From NCBI GenBank assembly GCA_963592135.1, contig CAVAVP010000011.1, forward strand, positions 1 to 53,820: a stretch of DNA of 53,820 bases. Reading direction: 5' to 3'. How positions within the stretch are numbered: the first letter of the stretch is position 1; the number at the start of each line of letters is the position of its first letter. Positions 1 through 7,712 of the stretch are shown here, piece after piece. Source of the stretch: UBA3700 sp963592135 (GTDB lineage: Bacteria; Bacillota; Clostridia; Christensenellales; UBA3700). The position numbers and the translations under genes were made by a program. Below the pieces are notes generated by a model. It was not told where the DNA came from, did no database searches, and saw only the letters and a list, made by a program, of their open reading frames with translations.

Positions 1-10
1 CGCATCCATA

Positions 11-40
11 AAAGAAGAGTTTATTGCTCTTCTTTTTTTT
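11..40 (+). terminator. Rho-independent terminator of an upstream gene outside the window
   Basis: A 9-bp stem (AAAGAAGAG at 11-19 with its complement at 27-35) is followed by an unbroken T run to base 40. It should end a plus-strand transcript entering from before base 1. Confidence 0.75.
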
Positions 41-130
41 TGATTATTTATTAAAATCATAGACAAAATAGAAATGTTTTTATCTAATAAGTTTTTGAAA
101 ATGTATTTTTTGTTTACTCATTTATGCCGG

Positions 131-139
131 TGTGATAAA
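131..139 (+). promoter_or_regulatory. Extended -10 promoter, near-leaderless
   Basis: TGT-GATAAA (131-139) matches an extended -10 element (TGn plus hexamer). A weak TTGTTT lies about 17-18 bp upstream. Transcription would start near 145-147, only 4-6 nt before the ATG at 151, and no Shine-Dalgarno sequence is present. Confidence 0.45.
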
Positions 140-150
140 ATTGTTATGTT

Positions 151-651
151 ATGAAAAAGGTTAAATTAACTAAAAGTCAATTAATAAATACAATTATTAT
201 TACGGTTCTATACCTTACATGGATAGTATCTTCAAATGTTTTAGCATATATATCTGAATTTAAGGACTATCATTTATTCTTAACAAATCTTTTTGGGTCG
301 ATATTGGCTCTTATTTATGCAATTATTTTATTTGCCCCATTAATTCCTTGTTTTTCTAAACTTGTCAATTCAAGGGTCGAAAATGAGGTTGTAAAATTAA
401 GAAGAAGTTATTCAATAAAGATGTTGTATACAATAATTATTGGATTCTTTATTTTTTCTGTTTTTTGGATAGCAAAAATAAATGACGGAAGTGCCCATCC
501 AATAGCGGCAAGTGTTTGGGGAACAATTGAATTTGCAGCCTCGCTTGAGTTTATTTTCACAGTAATTTTCTCTATAGAATATTTTAAAAAAACGAGAGAT
601 TTATATTATATGGATAAATTACAACACAGTAATGAAGATATTCAAGAATAA
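151..651 (+). CDS. Hypothetical four-helix membrane protein
   Basis: I do not recognise this 166-residue protein. It has about four hydrophobic segments (roughly residues 12-32, 45-68, 90-108 and 118-142), with basic loops (KLVNSRVENEV, KLRRSYS) between helices two and three and a polar, acidic C-terminal tail. There is no signal peptide or catalytic motif. It is monocistronic, bounded by its own promoter and by a terminator that abuts tRNA-Asn on the other strand. The chosen ATG has no Shine-Dalgarno sequence but lies just after an extended -10 box, so the mRNA is probably leaderless or nearly so. It is predicted to be an integral cytoplasmic-membrane protein. Function is unknown. Confidence 0.7.
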   Translation: MKKVKLTKSQLINTIIITVLYLTWIVSSNVLAYISEFKDYHLFLTNLFGSILALIYAIILFAPLIPCFSKLVNSRVENEVVKLRRSYSIKMLYTIIIGFFIFSVFWIAKINDGSAHPIAASVWGTIEFAASLEFIFTVIFSIEYFKKTRDLYYMDKLQHSNEDIQE

Positions 652-691
652 TAATTATTTGATTATAAAATTATAAACAAATATAAAAGAT

Positions 692-729
692 AAAAAAGAT
701 GGTTTATAAACTTGAACCATCTTTTTTTT
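692..729. terminator. Bidirectional terminator between membrane protein and tRNA-Asn
   Basis: A 13-bp stem (A-run plus GATGGTT at 692-704, complement 715-727) is flanked by A's on the left and T's on the right, so it can stop transcripts from both directions. It touches the encoded CCA end of the tRNA gene. Confidence 0.8.
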
Positions 730-805
730 GGCGCCCGTTGTAGGACTTGAACCTACGACACTGCGATTAACAGTCGCATGCTACTACCAACTGAGCTAAA
801 CGGGC
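729..805 (-). tRNA. tRNA-Asn (anticodon GTT)
   Basis: On the minus strand the cloverleaf folds cleanly. The acceptor stem is GCCCGTT (from 805) with AACGGGC, the D-arm contains AGCTCAGTTGGTAG, and the anticodon loop CTGTTAA gives anticodon GTT (Asn). The T-arm carries GGTTCAAGTCC, the discriminator is G, and the CCA end is encoded. Length is 74 nt plus CCA. The gene stands alone, with a consensus promoter upstream and a bidirectional terminator downstream. Confidence 0.95.
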
Positions 806-824
806 ATATTCGTAAAGCATTATA

Positions 825-853
825 ATATTATTATAATATTAAACCATTGTCAA
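825..853 (-). promoter_or_regulatory. Promoter of tRNA-Asn
   Basis: On the minus strand TTGACA (848-853) is followed by a 17-nt spacer and TAATAT (825-830), about 20 nt before the mature tRNA 5' end at 805. Confidence 0.7.
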
Positions 854-964
854 GAAAAAAATACTGTCTTTTAAACTTTTATTGGCCAAGTTTGATATTT
901 TTTTTATGTGCTTTTGTTTAATTCGCTTTTTCAAGTTTTTGTGTAATAAGTTTTTGAATTGTAG

Positions 965-970
965 TATAAT
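965..970 (+). promoter_or_regulatory. -10 box of the rhamnose genes
   Basis: TATAAT lies 52 bp before the rhaB ATG. The -35 region (about 942-947) is a poor match, which would fit an activator-dependent sugar promoter, but no regulator site is recognisable. The rest of 854-1022 is AT-rich with no other visible feature. Confidence 0.4.
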
Positions 971-1022
971 ATATTTAAATATAAGTAACTGTATTACAAG
1001 TACCTACAAAAAGGAATAAAAT

Positions 1023-2330
1023 ATGAAAAATAAGTATTATCTTGCGATAGATTTAGGTGCATCAAGCGGAAGACATATTATTGGTTGGAAAGAAAATGGA
1101 GAAATAAAAACATTAGAGCTTTATAGATTTGAAAATCATATGGACAATAAAGAAGGCCATCTTGTATGGGACACATCAAGACTATTCAAAGAGATAAAAG
1201 AAGGAATAAAAGTAGCATTTTCAAAGTATAAAAATATTGAAAGTTTAGCCATAGATACATGGGGTGTAGACTATGTTCTAATTAAGGAAGGGAAATCTTT
1301 AATGCCATGTTATGCCTATAGAGATTTAAGAACGGAAAGTGCAATACAGGAAATAAATTCAAAGATATCTTTTGATCGGTTATATGAGCATACAGGTATT
1401 CAATTTCAATCTTATAATACAATTTATCAATTATATAAAGATAAGATGGATGGACGTTTAGATGGAGTATCAAACTTTTTGATGATGCCAGAATATTTTA
1501 GTTTCTTACTTACTGGTAATATAAAAAAAGAATATACAGAAGCTTCAACGACAGGTCTTGTAAATTGTAAAACAAAAGAATTTGATAAAAAACTTATAGA
1601 AGAATTAGATTTACCATTAAATATGTTTACGATACTTTGTAATCCAGGAACAGTAGTTGGAAAATTAAAAGAAGATATTGCAAAGGAAGTAGGCGGTCAA
1701 ACTACTGTAAGATTATGCCCATCTCATGATACCGCAAGTGCATTTTATGCTGTAGATAATGAGGACGATAGTATTTTAATATCTAGCGGAACATGGGCAA
1801 TTGTTGGAGCTAAAATAAAAAAAGCTAATGTTTCAAGTGAGGCTTTAAAATATAATTTTGCAAACGAAGGTGGAGTGGGTAATTTTAGATTCCTAAAAAA
1901 TATCACAGGCATGTGGATTAATGTATGCCTTAAAAATGTTTTTGGTAAAAGTTTTAAGGATATGGAAAAACTTGCAGGAGAGAGTACATTTAATGGAGTA
2001 TTTGATGTAAATGATAAAGAGTTTTCTTTGCCAGAGAACATGGATAAGAAAATAAAGGCTTGGTTTGAAGGCAAAAATCTAGACGTTCCAAAAAGTGAAG
2101 GTGATTTATATCGTAGTGCATATAGGTCCATGGCAATGGGATACAAAAAAGCAATTGAAGAATTAGAAAAATGCGAAAAAAGAAGTTTTAATAAAATATA
2201 TATTGTAGGTGGTGGGGCAAACAATAAAATAGTTAATGAATTTACAAGTGAGTTTACAAATAAAGAAGTTATAGCAATGCCAATTGAAGCTACAGCAATC
2301 GGAAACCTAAAAAGTCAAATAGAGTTATAG
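1023..2330 (+). CDS. rhaB: Rhamnulokinase, probably altered at the C-terminus
   Basis: RhaB (FGGY sugar-kinase family) phosphorylates L-rhamnulose to L-rhamnulose 1-phosphate in the cytoplasm. The N-terminal phosphate motif DLGASSGR (about residues 10-17), AIDTWGVDY (about 76-84), the ATP-domain ISSGTWAIVG (about 252-261) and a late GGGANN are all present. At 435 residues it is shorter than the usual 460-490. The ORF ends abruptly after EATAIGN-LKSQIEL, where homologues continue, and a different frame then reads VIDMSYIEINEITR up to a TAA at 2366-2368, suggesting a frameshift near 2310. An AAGGA site precedes the ATG. It is cotranscribed with rhaD. Activity is plausible because the core motifs are intact. 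Confidence 0.88.
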   Translation: MKNKYYLAIDLGASSGRHIIGWKENGEIKTLELYRFENHMDNKEGHLVWDTSRLFKEIKEGIKVAFSKYKNIESLAIDTWGVDYVLIKEGKSLMPCYAYRDLRTESAIQEINSKISFDRLYEHTGIQFQSYNTIYQLYKDKMDGRLDGVSNFLMMPEYFSFLLTGNIKKEYTEASTTGLVNCKTKEFDKKLIEELDLPLNMFTILCNPGTVVGKLKEDIAKEVGGQTTVRLCPSHDTASAFYAVDNEDDSILISSGTWAIVGAKIKKANVSSEALKYNFANEGGVGNFRFLKNITGMWINVCLKNVFGKSFKDMEKLAGESTFNGVFDVNDKEFSLPENMDKKIKAWFEGKNLDVPKSEGDLYRSAYRSMAMGYKKAIEELEKCEKRSFNKIYIVGGGANNKIVNEFTSEFTNKEVIAMPIEATAIGNLKSQIEL

Positions 2331-2394
2331 ATATGAGTTATATTGAAATTAATGAAATAACAAGATAATGAAAAAAGGAGTGTTAATTAAAAAA

Positions 2395-3207
2395 ATGAAA
2401 AACATATTAGAAGCAAAATTTGTAAAAGAATTATGTAAAATTACAAGTAATATGTATCGCCAAGGTTGGGATGAGAGAAATGGAGGTAATGTTTCTGTTT
2501 TACTTGATGAAAATGAAGTTAAGGAATATTTAGATGTAAATAATGTTATAAGAGTAATACCAACAGGATTCGATGCAAGAGAATTAGTAGGCAAGTATTT
2601 TATAGTAACAGGCACAGGTAAGTATTTTAAAAATATAATAGAAGATCCAGAGTCTAATCTTGGAATAATCCGTATTGGAAAGGATGGATTAAGCGCAGAG
2701 TTGTTATGGGGATATAAAGATGGTGGAAAGTTTACAAGTGAACTTCCAGCACATTTAATGACACATGCTACAAGACTAAAGATAGATCCAAATCACAGAG
2801 TAGTTATGCATACACATCCAACATATACAATATGTATGTCAGCAGTATTAAAGCCAGATGATAAATTATTTACAGAGAAATTATGGCGTAGTAATACAGA
2901 AGCAATTGTAGTATTCCCAGATGGAGTCGGTGTATTACCTTGTATGGTATGTGGAACAAATGAAATAGGTATAGCTACAGCTAAAAAGATGGAAACTTAT
3001 AGATTAGTTGTATGGACAAATCATGGAATCTATGGAGTAGGTAAAGACATAGATGAAGCATTTGGACTAATAGAGACAGTAGAAAAAACAGCACAACTAT
3101 ATATGCTTACATTAGGCAAAGTTGTAAATGAAATAAATGATGATGTATTAAAAGGACTTGTAGATTTATGGCATTTAAAGCCACTTGACGGGATTTTAAA
3201 GAAATAA
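2395..3207 (+). CDS. rhaD: Rhamnulose-1-phosphate aldolase
   Basis: RhaD is a class II, zinc-dependent aldolase (AraD/FucA fold) that cleaves L-rhamnulose 1-phosphate to DHAP and L-lactaldehyde. Characteristic segments are the early WDERNGGNVS, the zinc-binding HTHPT motif and the later NHGIYGVG. I place the start at 2395 (MKNILEAKF), which matches the family N-terminus and has AAGGAG at 2375-2380, although the 14-nt gap is long. An in-frame ATG at 2368 would add nine residues; it has no Shine-Dalgarno but would be TAATG-coupled to the alternative rhaB reading frame. The protein is 270 residues from 2395, close to the usual 274. A terminator follows at once, closing the rhaBD unit. No rhamnose isomerase or transporter is in view. 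Confidence 0.93.
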   Translation: MKNILEAKFVKELCKITSNMYRQGWDERNGGNVSVLLDENEVKEYLDVNNVIRVIPTGFDARELVGKYFIVTGTGKYFKNIIEDPESNLGIIRIGKDGLSAELLWGYKDGGKFTSELPAHLMTHATRLKIDPNHRVVMHTHPTYTICMSAVLKPDDKLFTEKLWRSNTEAIVVFPDGVGVLPCMVCGTNEIGIATAKKMETYRLVVWTNHGIYGVGKDIDEAFGLIETVEKTAQLYMLTLGKVVNEINDDVLKGLVDLWHLKPLDGILKK

Positions 3208-3226
3208 ATTAATAAAATAAAGCAAT

Positions 3227-3262
3227 AGGCTAACTTGAATTTTTAAGTTAGCCTCTTTTTAT
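3227..3262 (+). terminator. Terminator after rhaD
   Basis: A 10-bp stem AGGCTAACTT (3227-3236) pairs with 3245-3254 and is followed by a T-rich tail. Confidence 0.85.
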
Positions 3263-3383
3263 AAATCAATAAAAAACATTCTGTAAAATCAAAAAAACAG
3301 GTTATGACTTAGTCGTTTATAGCGGATGCAATTTATGTAATCAACTTTATCAATAAATATATTATCGATTTTATATTTATCTA

Positions 3384-3412
3384 TTTACTTTTTGGTTTTG
3401 ACAAGATACAAT
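3384..3412 (+). promoter_or_regulatory. Promoter of the iron alcohol dehydrogenase gene
   Basis: TTTACT (3384-3389), a 17-nt spacer and TACAAT (3407-3412). The stretch 3263-3383 is AT-rich and shows nothing else I can interpret. Confidence 0.6.
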
Positions 3413-3450
3413 ATTTCTTGAAATCAAAAAAAAGATAAGGAGGATTTTTT

Positions 3451-4674
3451 ATGGCACGTTTTACACTTCCAAGAGATTTGTATCATGGCAAAGGTGCCCT
3501 TGAAGCATTAAAGAATTTTAAGGGTGAAAGAGCTGTTATCTGTGTAGGTGGCGGTTCAATGAAAAAGTTTGGGTTTTTAGATAGAGCAGAAGCTTATTTA
3601 AAAGAAGCAGGCTTTGAAGTTATGATTATTGATGGTATCGAACCAGATCCATCAGTAGAGACAGTTATGGCTGGTGCTGAGAAGATGTTGCACTTTAAAC
3701 CGGATTGGATTATTGCTATGGGCGGTGGCTCTCCAATTGATGCAGCTAAGGCAATGTGGATTAAGTATGAATATCCAAAATGTACTTTTAAAGATATGTG
3801 TAAAGTCTTTGGAATTCCGGAATTAAGAAAGAAAGCTCATTTTTGTGCAATTTCATCAACATCAGGAACGGCAACTGAAGTTACAGCATTCTCCATAATA
3901 ACAGATTATAAGAATGGAATTAAATATCCAATAGCTGACTTTGAAATCACTCCGGATGTAGCAATTGTGGATCCAGATTTAGCAGAAACAATGCCTAAAA
4001 AATTAGTAGCACATACTGGTATGGATGCTATGACTCACGCAATAGAAGCATATGTTTCAACAGCAAATAGTGATTATACAGATCCTCTTGCTATTCACGC
4101 AATTGAGATGATAATGAAAGATTTAATTCCATCATATAATGGAGATGTACAATCAAGAGGTAGAATGCATAATGCTCAATGCTTAGCCGGTATGGCTTTC
4201 TCAAATGCTTTACTTGGTATTGTTCATTCTATGGCCCATAAAACGGGTGCGGCATTTGCAGATTATGGAGCACATATTATTCACGGTGCAGCAAACGCAA
4301 TGTACTTGCCTAAGGTAATTGCATTTAATGCAAAAAATAAAGAAGCTAAAAAGAGATATGGTGTAATTGTTGATTATATGGGTATATGTAAAAAATCTGC
4401 ATCGGATACTGAAAAGGTTAAAGCTTTAATTGCGTACTTAAGAAAAATGAATGAAGATTTAAATATTCCTCATTGTATCAAGAATTATGGTGCTGATAGT
4501 TATCCTACTGAAAATGGTTTTGTTCCAGAGAAAGTATTCTTGGAAAGATTGCCAGAGATAGCTAAGAATGCAATAAAGGATGCTTGTACAGGTTCTAATC
4601 CAAGAAAACCAACACAAAAAGAAATGGAAAAACTATTGAAGTGTTGTTATTATGACACAGAAGTAGATTTCTAA
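3451..4674 (+). CDS. Iron-containing alcohol dehydrogenase
   Basis: Group III (Fe-dependent) alcohol dehydrogenase of 407 residues, which interconverts aldehydes and alcohols using NAD(P)H. The N-terminal Rossmann-like half carries VGGGSMKK and AMGGGSPIDAAKAMW. The C-terminal metal domain has the ligand motifs TGMDAMTHAIEAY, GIVHSMAHKTG and HGAANAMYLP. A strong Shine-Dalgarno (AAGGAGG) precedes the ATG and the gene has its own promoter. The sequence resembles clostridial ethanol/butanol dehydrogenases. Because it lies just downstream of rhaBD it could instead reduce L-lactaldehyde to 1,2-propanediol, but a terminator separates them, so this is only an inference from position. The next operon handles NADPH and ferredoxin, consistent with a fermentative redox role. 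Confidence 0.93.
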   Translation: MARFTLPRDLYHGKGALEALKNFKGERAVICVGGGSMKKFGFLDRAEAYLKEAGFEVMIIDGIEPDPSVETVMAGAEKMLHFKPDWIIAMGGGSPIDAAKAMWIKYEYPKCTFKDMCKVFGIPELRKKAHFCAISSTSGTATEVTAFSIITDYKNGIKYPIADFEITPDVAIVDPDLAETMPKKLVAHTGMDAMTHAIEAYVSTANSDYTDPLAIHAIEMIMKDLIPSYNGDVQSRGRMHNAQCLAGMAFSNALLGIVHSMAHKTGAAFADYGAHIIHGAANAMYLPKVIAFNAKNKEAKKRYGVIVDYMGICKKSASDTEKVKALIAYLRKMNEDLNIPHCIKNYGADSYPTENGFVPEKVFLERLPEIAKNAIKDACTGSNPRKPTQKEMEKLLKCCYYDTEVDF

Positions 4675-4685
4675 TAAAAAACAAT

Positions 4686-4718
4686 TTATTAGGTGGCGGA
4701 TGTTCTGTCACCTAATAA
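4686..4718 (+). terminator. Strong hairpin downstream of the alcohol dehydrogenase gene
   Basis: TTATTAGGTG (4686-4695) pairs with CACCTAATAA. No T run follows, so it is either a weak terminator or a 3'-stabilising stem-loop. Confidence 0.5.
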
Positions 4719-4761
4719 CATATAATAAAATAGAAATACGTTGTTAATTTTAAAGGGTGGT

Positions 4762-4847
4762 TTGACAATGCTCAAAATAATGTTATTATATAAAAGGTGC
4801 AATTAATAATAATATTATTAATCTAAAATATTGGGAGAAAATCCCAA
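4762..4847 (+). promoter_or_regulatory. Promoter and structured leader of the nfn operon
   Basis: TTGACA (4762-4767), a 16-nt spacer and TATTAT (4784-4789). Two inverted repeats follow in the presumptive leader: ATTAATAA/TTATTAAT (4802-4822) and TTGGGA/TCCCAA (4831-4847). Either could be a protein-binding site or an mRNA hairpin. Confidence 0.6.
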
Positions 4848-4891
4848 GTTTACTTAAAAAAATAAAACTTATATATTAACGAGGAAAAAAC

Positions 4892-5740
4892 ATGTACAAG
4901 ATTGTTAGAAAGAAATGTTTAAATCCAACCGTTACTCAAATGGAAATTCAAGCCCCTCTAGTTGCTAATAAAGCACTACCCGGGCAATTTATCATTTTGC
5001 GTGTGGATGAGGATGGAGAAAGAATTCCTTTAACAGTAGCTGGAACTAATAAAGAAGAAGGAACTGTTAAGATTATTTTCCAAATTGTTGGTGCAACAAC
5101 AGAAAAGTTAAATCACAAGAATGAAGGCGAATATATACAAGATTTCGTAGGTCCACTTGGGGTTGCAACCCATATGGATGGTATAAAGAAAATTTGTATT
5201 GTGGGTGGAGGAGTTGGATGTGCAATCGCTATGCCAATTGCTCAAGCTTTCCATGAATTAGGTGCGAATGTTACAAGCATTATAGGCTTTAGAAGCAAGG
5301 ATTTATTAATTCTTGAAGATGAGTTTAGAGTTTGCTCAGATAAATTAGAAGTAATGACGGATGATGGTTCATACGCAAGACACGGAAATGTAACAGTTCC
5401 TTTAAAGGAAATGCTACAAAATGGTGAAAAGTTTGATATGATTATAACCATCGGACCTCTTATTATGATGAAATTTGTAGTGTTGACTGCAAAAGAATTT
5501 AATATTCCGGTTACGGTATCAATGAATCCTATTATGATTGATGGAACAGGTATGTGTGGTGGATGTAGATTAACTCTTAACCAAGAAGGAAAGAGGGTTA
5601 CAAAATTTGCTTGTGTTGATGGTCCAGATTTTAACGGATATGAAGTAGATTTTGACGAAGCAATGTCTAGAGGTAGAACTTATGTAGATTTTGAACGTAA
5701 AGCTCATGCTGAGACATGTAATTTGTTTAAAAATGTATAA
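4892..5740 (+). CDS. nfnA: Ferredoxin-NADP+ oxidoreductase subunit NfnA
   Basis: Small subunit of the electron-bifurcating NADH-dependent reduced ferredoxin:NADP+ oxidoreductase, also annotated sulfide dehydrogenase or ferredoxin-NADP reductase subunit alpha. At 282 residues it has the family length. A flavin-binding beta-barrel (about 1-100, with ERIPLTVAG) is followed by a nucleotide-binding domain (ICIVGGGVGCAIAMP) and a C-terminal [2Fe-2S] segment with GMCGGCR and a later FACVDGP. The start has a GAGG site. nfnB begins 15 bp downstream, and the pair forms the soluble NfnAB complex that links the NADH, NADPH and ferredoxin pools. Confidence 0.93.
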   Translation: MYKIVRKKCLNPTVTQMEIQAPLVANKALPGQFIILRVDEDGERIPLTVAGTNKEEGTVKIIFQIVGATTEKLNHKNEGEYIQDFVGPLGVATHMDGIKKICIVGGGVGCAIAMPIAQAFHELGANVTSIIGFRSKDLLILEDEFRVCSDKLEVMTDDGSYARHGNVTVPLKEMLQNGEKFDMIITIGPLIMMKFVVLTAKEFNIPVTVSMNPIMIDGTGMCGGCRLTLNQEGKRVTKFACVDGPDFNGYEVDFDEAMSRGRTYVDFERKAHAETCNLFKNV

Positions 5741-5755
5741 GGAGGAACTTTAATT

Positions 5756-7165
5756 ATGGCTATAGATCCAAAGAAGCATGAAATGCCAACACAAGATCCA
5801 AAAGTACGTGCTAGAAACTTTAAAGAAGTTGCTCTTGGTTATACAGAAGAAATTGCAGTTACAGAAGCTACCCGTTGTTTAAATTGTAAAAATAGACCAT
5901 GTGTAGGAGGTTGTCCTGTAAATATATCTATTCCAGATTTTATTGCGAAGGTAAAAGAAAAAGATTATGAAGAAGCTTATAAGATCATTCATAAAACTTC
6001 ATCACTTCCAGCTGTTTGTGGTCGTGTATGCCCACAAGAATCTCAATGCGAAGGTAAGTGTACTCTTGGTGTAAAATTTGAGCCAGTAGGCATAGGAAGA
6101 CTAGAAAGATTTGTTGCAGATTGGCATAACGCTAATTATAAAGGCAAAGTTGAAGTTCCTGCATCAAATGGTCATAAAGTCGCTGTAGTAGGTTCTGGTC
6201 CTTCAGGATTAACTTGCGCAGGAGATTTAGCAAAGAAAGGTTATAAGGTTTCTATTTTTGAGGCTTTACATACAGCAGGTGGCGTACTTGTTTATGGAAT
6301 TCCAGAATTTAGATTGCCAAAGTCTATTGTGGCAAAGGAGGTTGAAGGCCTTAAGGCATTAGGTGTAGATGTAGAAACAAATGTTGTTATTGGTAAAACT
6401 TTAACAATTGATGAATTATTCGAAATGGGATACGAAGCAGTGTTTGTGGGTTCAGGTGCTGGTCTTCCAAACTTTATGAATATTCCTGGGGAATCATACA
6501 AGGGTGTTTATTCAGCAAACGAATTTTTAACAAGAAGCAATTTAATGAAAGCATATAATGAAAACTCGACAACTCCAATAATGAGAGGTGGTAAAGTAGC
6601 AGTTGTAGGTGGCGGTAATGTTGCTATGGATGCTGCAAGAACCGCTTTAAGGTTAGGTGCTGGAAAAGTTTATATTATATATCGTCGTTCTATGGACGAA
6701 TTACCTGCAAGAAAGGAAGAAGTAGAACACGCTAAGGAAGAGGGTATAGATTTCCAAATTTTAAGAAATCCTGTAGAAATTTTAGGATATAAAAATGAAG
6801 CTGACCCAAGAGACCCTAAAAATGGCTTTGTAACAGGAATTAAAGTTCAAAAAATGGAATTAGGTGAACCAGATGCTAAAGGCAGAAGAAGACCAATAGC
6901 TATTAAAGATTCAGAATATGTAATTGATGTAGATACAGTAATTATGTCAATAGGTACATCACCAAATCCACTTATTAAAAATACTACACCGGGATTACAG
7001 ATTAATGATCATGGCGGAATTATTGCTAATGAAGCTGGTTTAACCTCAAGACAAGGTGTGTACGCAGGAGGCGATGCTGTTACTGGTGCTGCTACTGTTA
7101 TATCCGCTATGGGGGCTGGCAAGTTAGCTGCTAAAGGTATTGACGAATATTTAACAAATAAATAA
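5756..7165 (+). CDS. nfnB: NADPH-dependent oxidoreductase subunit NfnB (glutamate synthase small-subunit-like)
   Basis: Large subunit of NfnAB, annotated in many genomes as NADPH-dependent glutamate synthase (gltA-type); 469 residues. The N-terminal domain carries two [4Fe-4S] cysteine sets (CLNCKNRPCVGGCP and VCGRVCPQESQCEGKC). An FAD Rossmann motif (VAVVGSGPSGLTCAGDLA, about residue 140), an NADPH Rossmann motif (VAVVGGGNVAMDAARTALR, about 283) and a C-terminal FAD-closing YAGGDAVTGAATVI follow. No glutamate synthase large subunit is nearby and nfnA lies immediately upstream, so an NfnAB role is preferred over GOGAT. A hairpin-plus-T terminator follows and separates it, at least partly, from hydCBA. 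Confidence 0.94.
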   Translation: MAIDPKKHEMPTQDPKVRARNFKEVALGYTEEIAVTEATRCLNCKNRPCVGGCPVNISIPDFIAKVKEKDYEEAYKIIHKTSSLPAVCGRVCPQESQCEGKCTLGVKFEPVGIGRLERFVADWHNANYKGKVEVPASNGHKVAVVGSGPSGLTCAGDLAKKGYKVSIFEALHTAGGVLVYGIPEFRLPKSIVAKEVEGLKALGVDVETNVVIGKTLTIDELFEMGYEAVFVGSGAGLPNFMNIPGESYKGVYSANEFLTRSNLMKAYNENSTTPIMRGGKVAVVGGGNVAMDAARTALRLGAGKVYIIYRRSMDELPARKEEVEHAKEEGIDFQILRNPVEILGYKNEADPRDPKNGFVTGIKVQKMELGEPDAKGRRRPIAIKDSEYVIDVDTVIMSIGTSPNPLIKNTTPGLQINDHGGIIANEAGLTSRQGVYAGGDAVTGAATVISAMGAGKLAAKGIDEYLTNK

Positions 7166-7170
7166 TTAAA

Positions 7171-7204
7171 TAGGCTTCCAAATATATTAGGAAGCCTAAT
7201 TTTT
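7171..7204 (+). terminator. Terminator or attenuator between nfnB and hydC
   Basis: TAGGCTTCC (7171-7179) pairs with GGAAGCCTA (7190-7198) and is followed by T's to 7204. Only 22 bp separate it from hydC and no separate promoter is visible, so hydCBA probably depends on read-through. Confidence 0.8.
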
Positions 7205-7226
7205 GCAAAAATAAATAGAGGAAATT

Positions 7227-7712
7227 ATGAATTTACAAATCGACTTTAATAAAATCGACAAAATCTTGGATTTACACGAGAGAAAACAGCAATATATAAT
7301 AGCAATTCTTCAAGATATTCAAGAAGTTTATCACTACTTGCCAAGGGAAGTTTTTCCATATTTAGCGGAAAAATTGAATATAAGTGAAGTTAAAATCTTT
7401 AGTGTTGCAACTTTTTATGAAAACTTTTCATTAGAGCCAAAAGGCAAATATGTTATTAAAATTTGCGATGGAACTGCGTGTCACGTACGTCACTCTGTCC
7501 CTATTTTGCAAAAAATAAGAGAAATATTAGGTCTTGATGAAAAAAAGAAAACCACAGATGATTTAATGTTTACAGTTGAAACAGTTTCATGTTTAGGTGC
7601 ATGTGGTCTTGCTCCTGCGTTAACTGTTAATGATGAGGTCCATCCAGCAATGACCCCAGAAAAAGCTGTAGAATTAATAAAAAAGATAAAGGAGAGTGAC
7701 TCAAATGATTAA
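7227..7712 (+). CDS. hydC: Bifurcating [FeFe] hydrogenase subunit C (NuoE-like)
   Basis: A 161-residue NuoE/thioredoxin-like [2Fe-2S] ferredoxin protein. The four cluster cysteines lie in two pairs, CDGTACH (about residues 86-92) and SCLGACG (about 126-132). The N-terminal helical segment (QYIIAILQDIQEVYHYLP) is typical of NuoE. In trimeric HydABC hydrogenases this subunit helps couple NADH and ferredoxin oxidation to H2 formation. The start has GAGGA nearby. Its last codons overlap the hydB start by 8 bp (ATGATTAA), indicating translational coupling. Confidence 0.93.
   Translation: MNLQIDFNKIDKILDLHERKQQYIIAILQDIQEVYHYLPREVFPYLAEKLNISEVKIFSVATFYENFSLEPKGKYVIKICDGTACHVRHSVPILQKIREILGLDEKKKTTDDLMFTVETVSCLGACGLAPALTVNDEVHPAMTPEKAVELIKKIKESDSND

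Noticed and set aside
1745..2224. Minus-strand ORF of 159 residues within rhaB
   Set aside because: It is a shadow of the rhaB coding strand with no ribosome-binding site or recognisable domain; the same applies to other antisense ORFs across the window.
3451..4674. Calling the iron alcohol dehydrogenase lactaldehyde reductase FucO
   Set aside because: It is next to rhaD, but a terminator and a separate promoter intervene and the sequence resembles general clostridial alcohol dehydrogenases.
4741..4757. Possible Rex operator upstream of nfnA
   Set aside because: Only the left half (TTGTTAA) matches the TTGTTAA-N4-TTAACAA consensus; the right half is absent.
5756..7165. Annotation as glutamate synthase small subunit
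   Set aside because: No large GOGAT subunit is present, and the partner immediately upstream is NfnA, so NfnB fits better.
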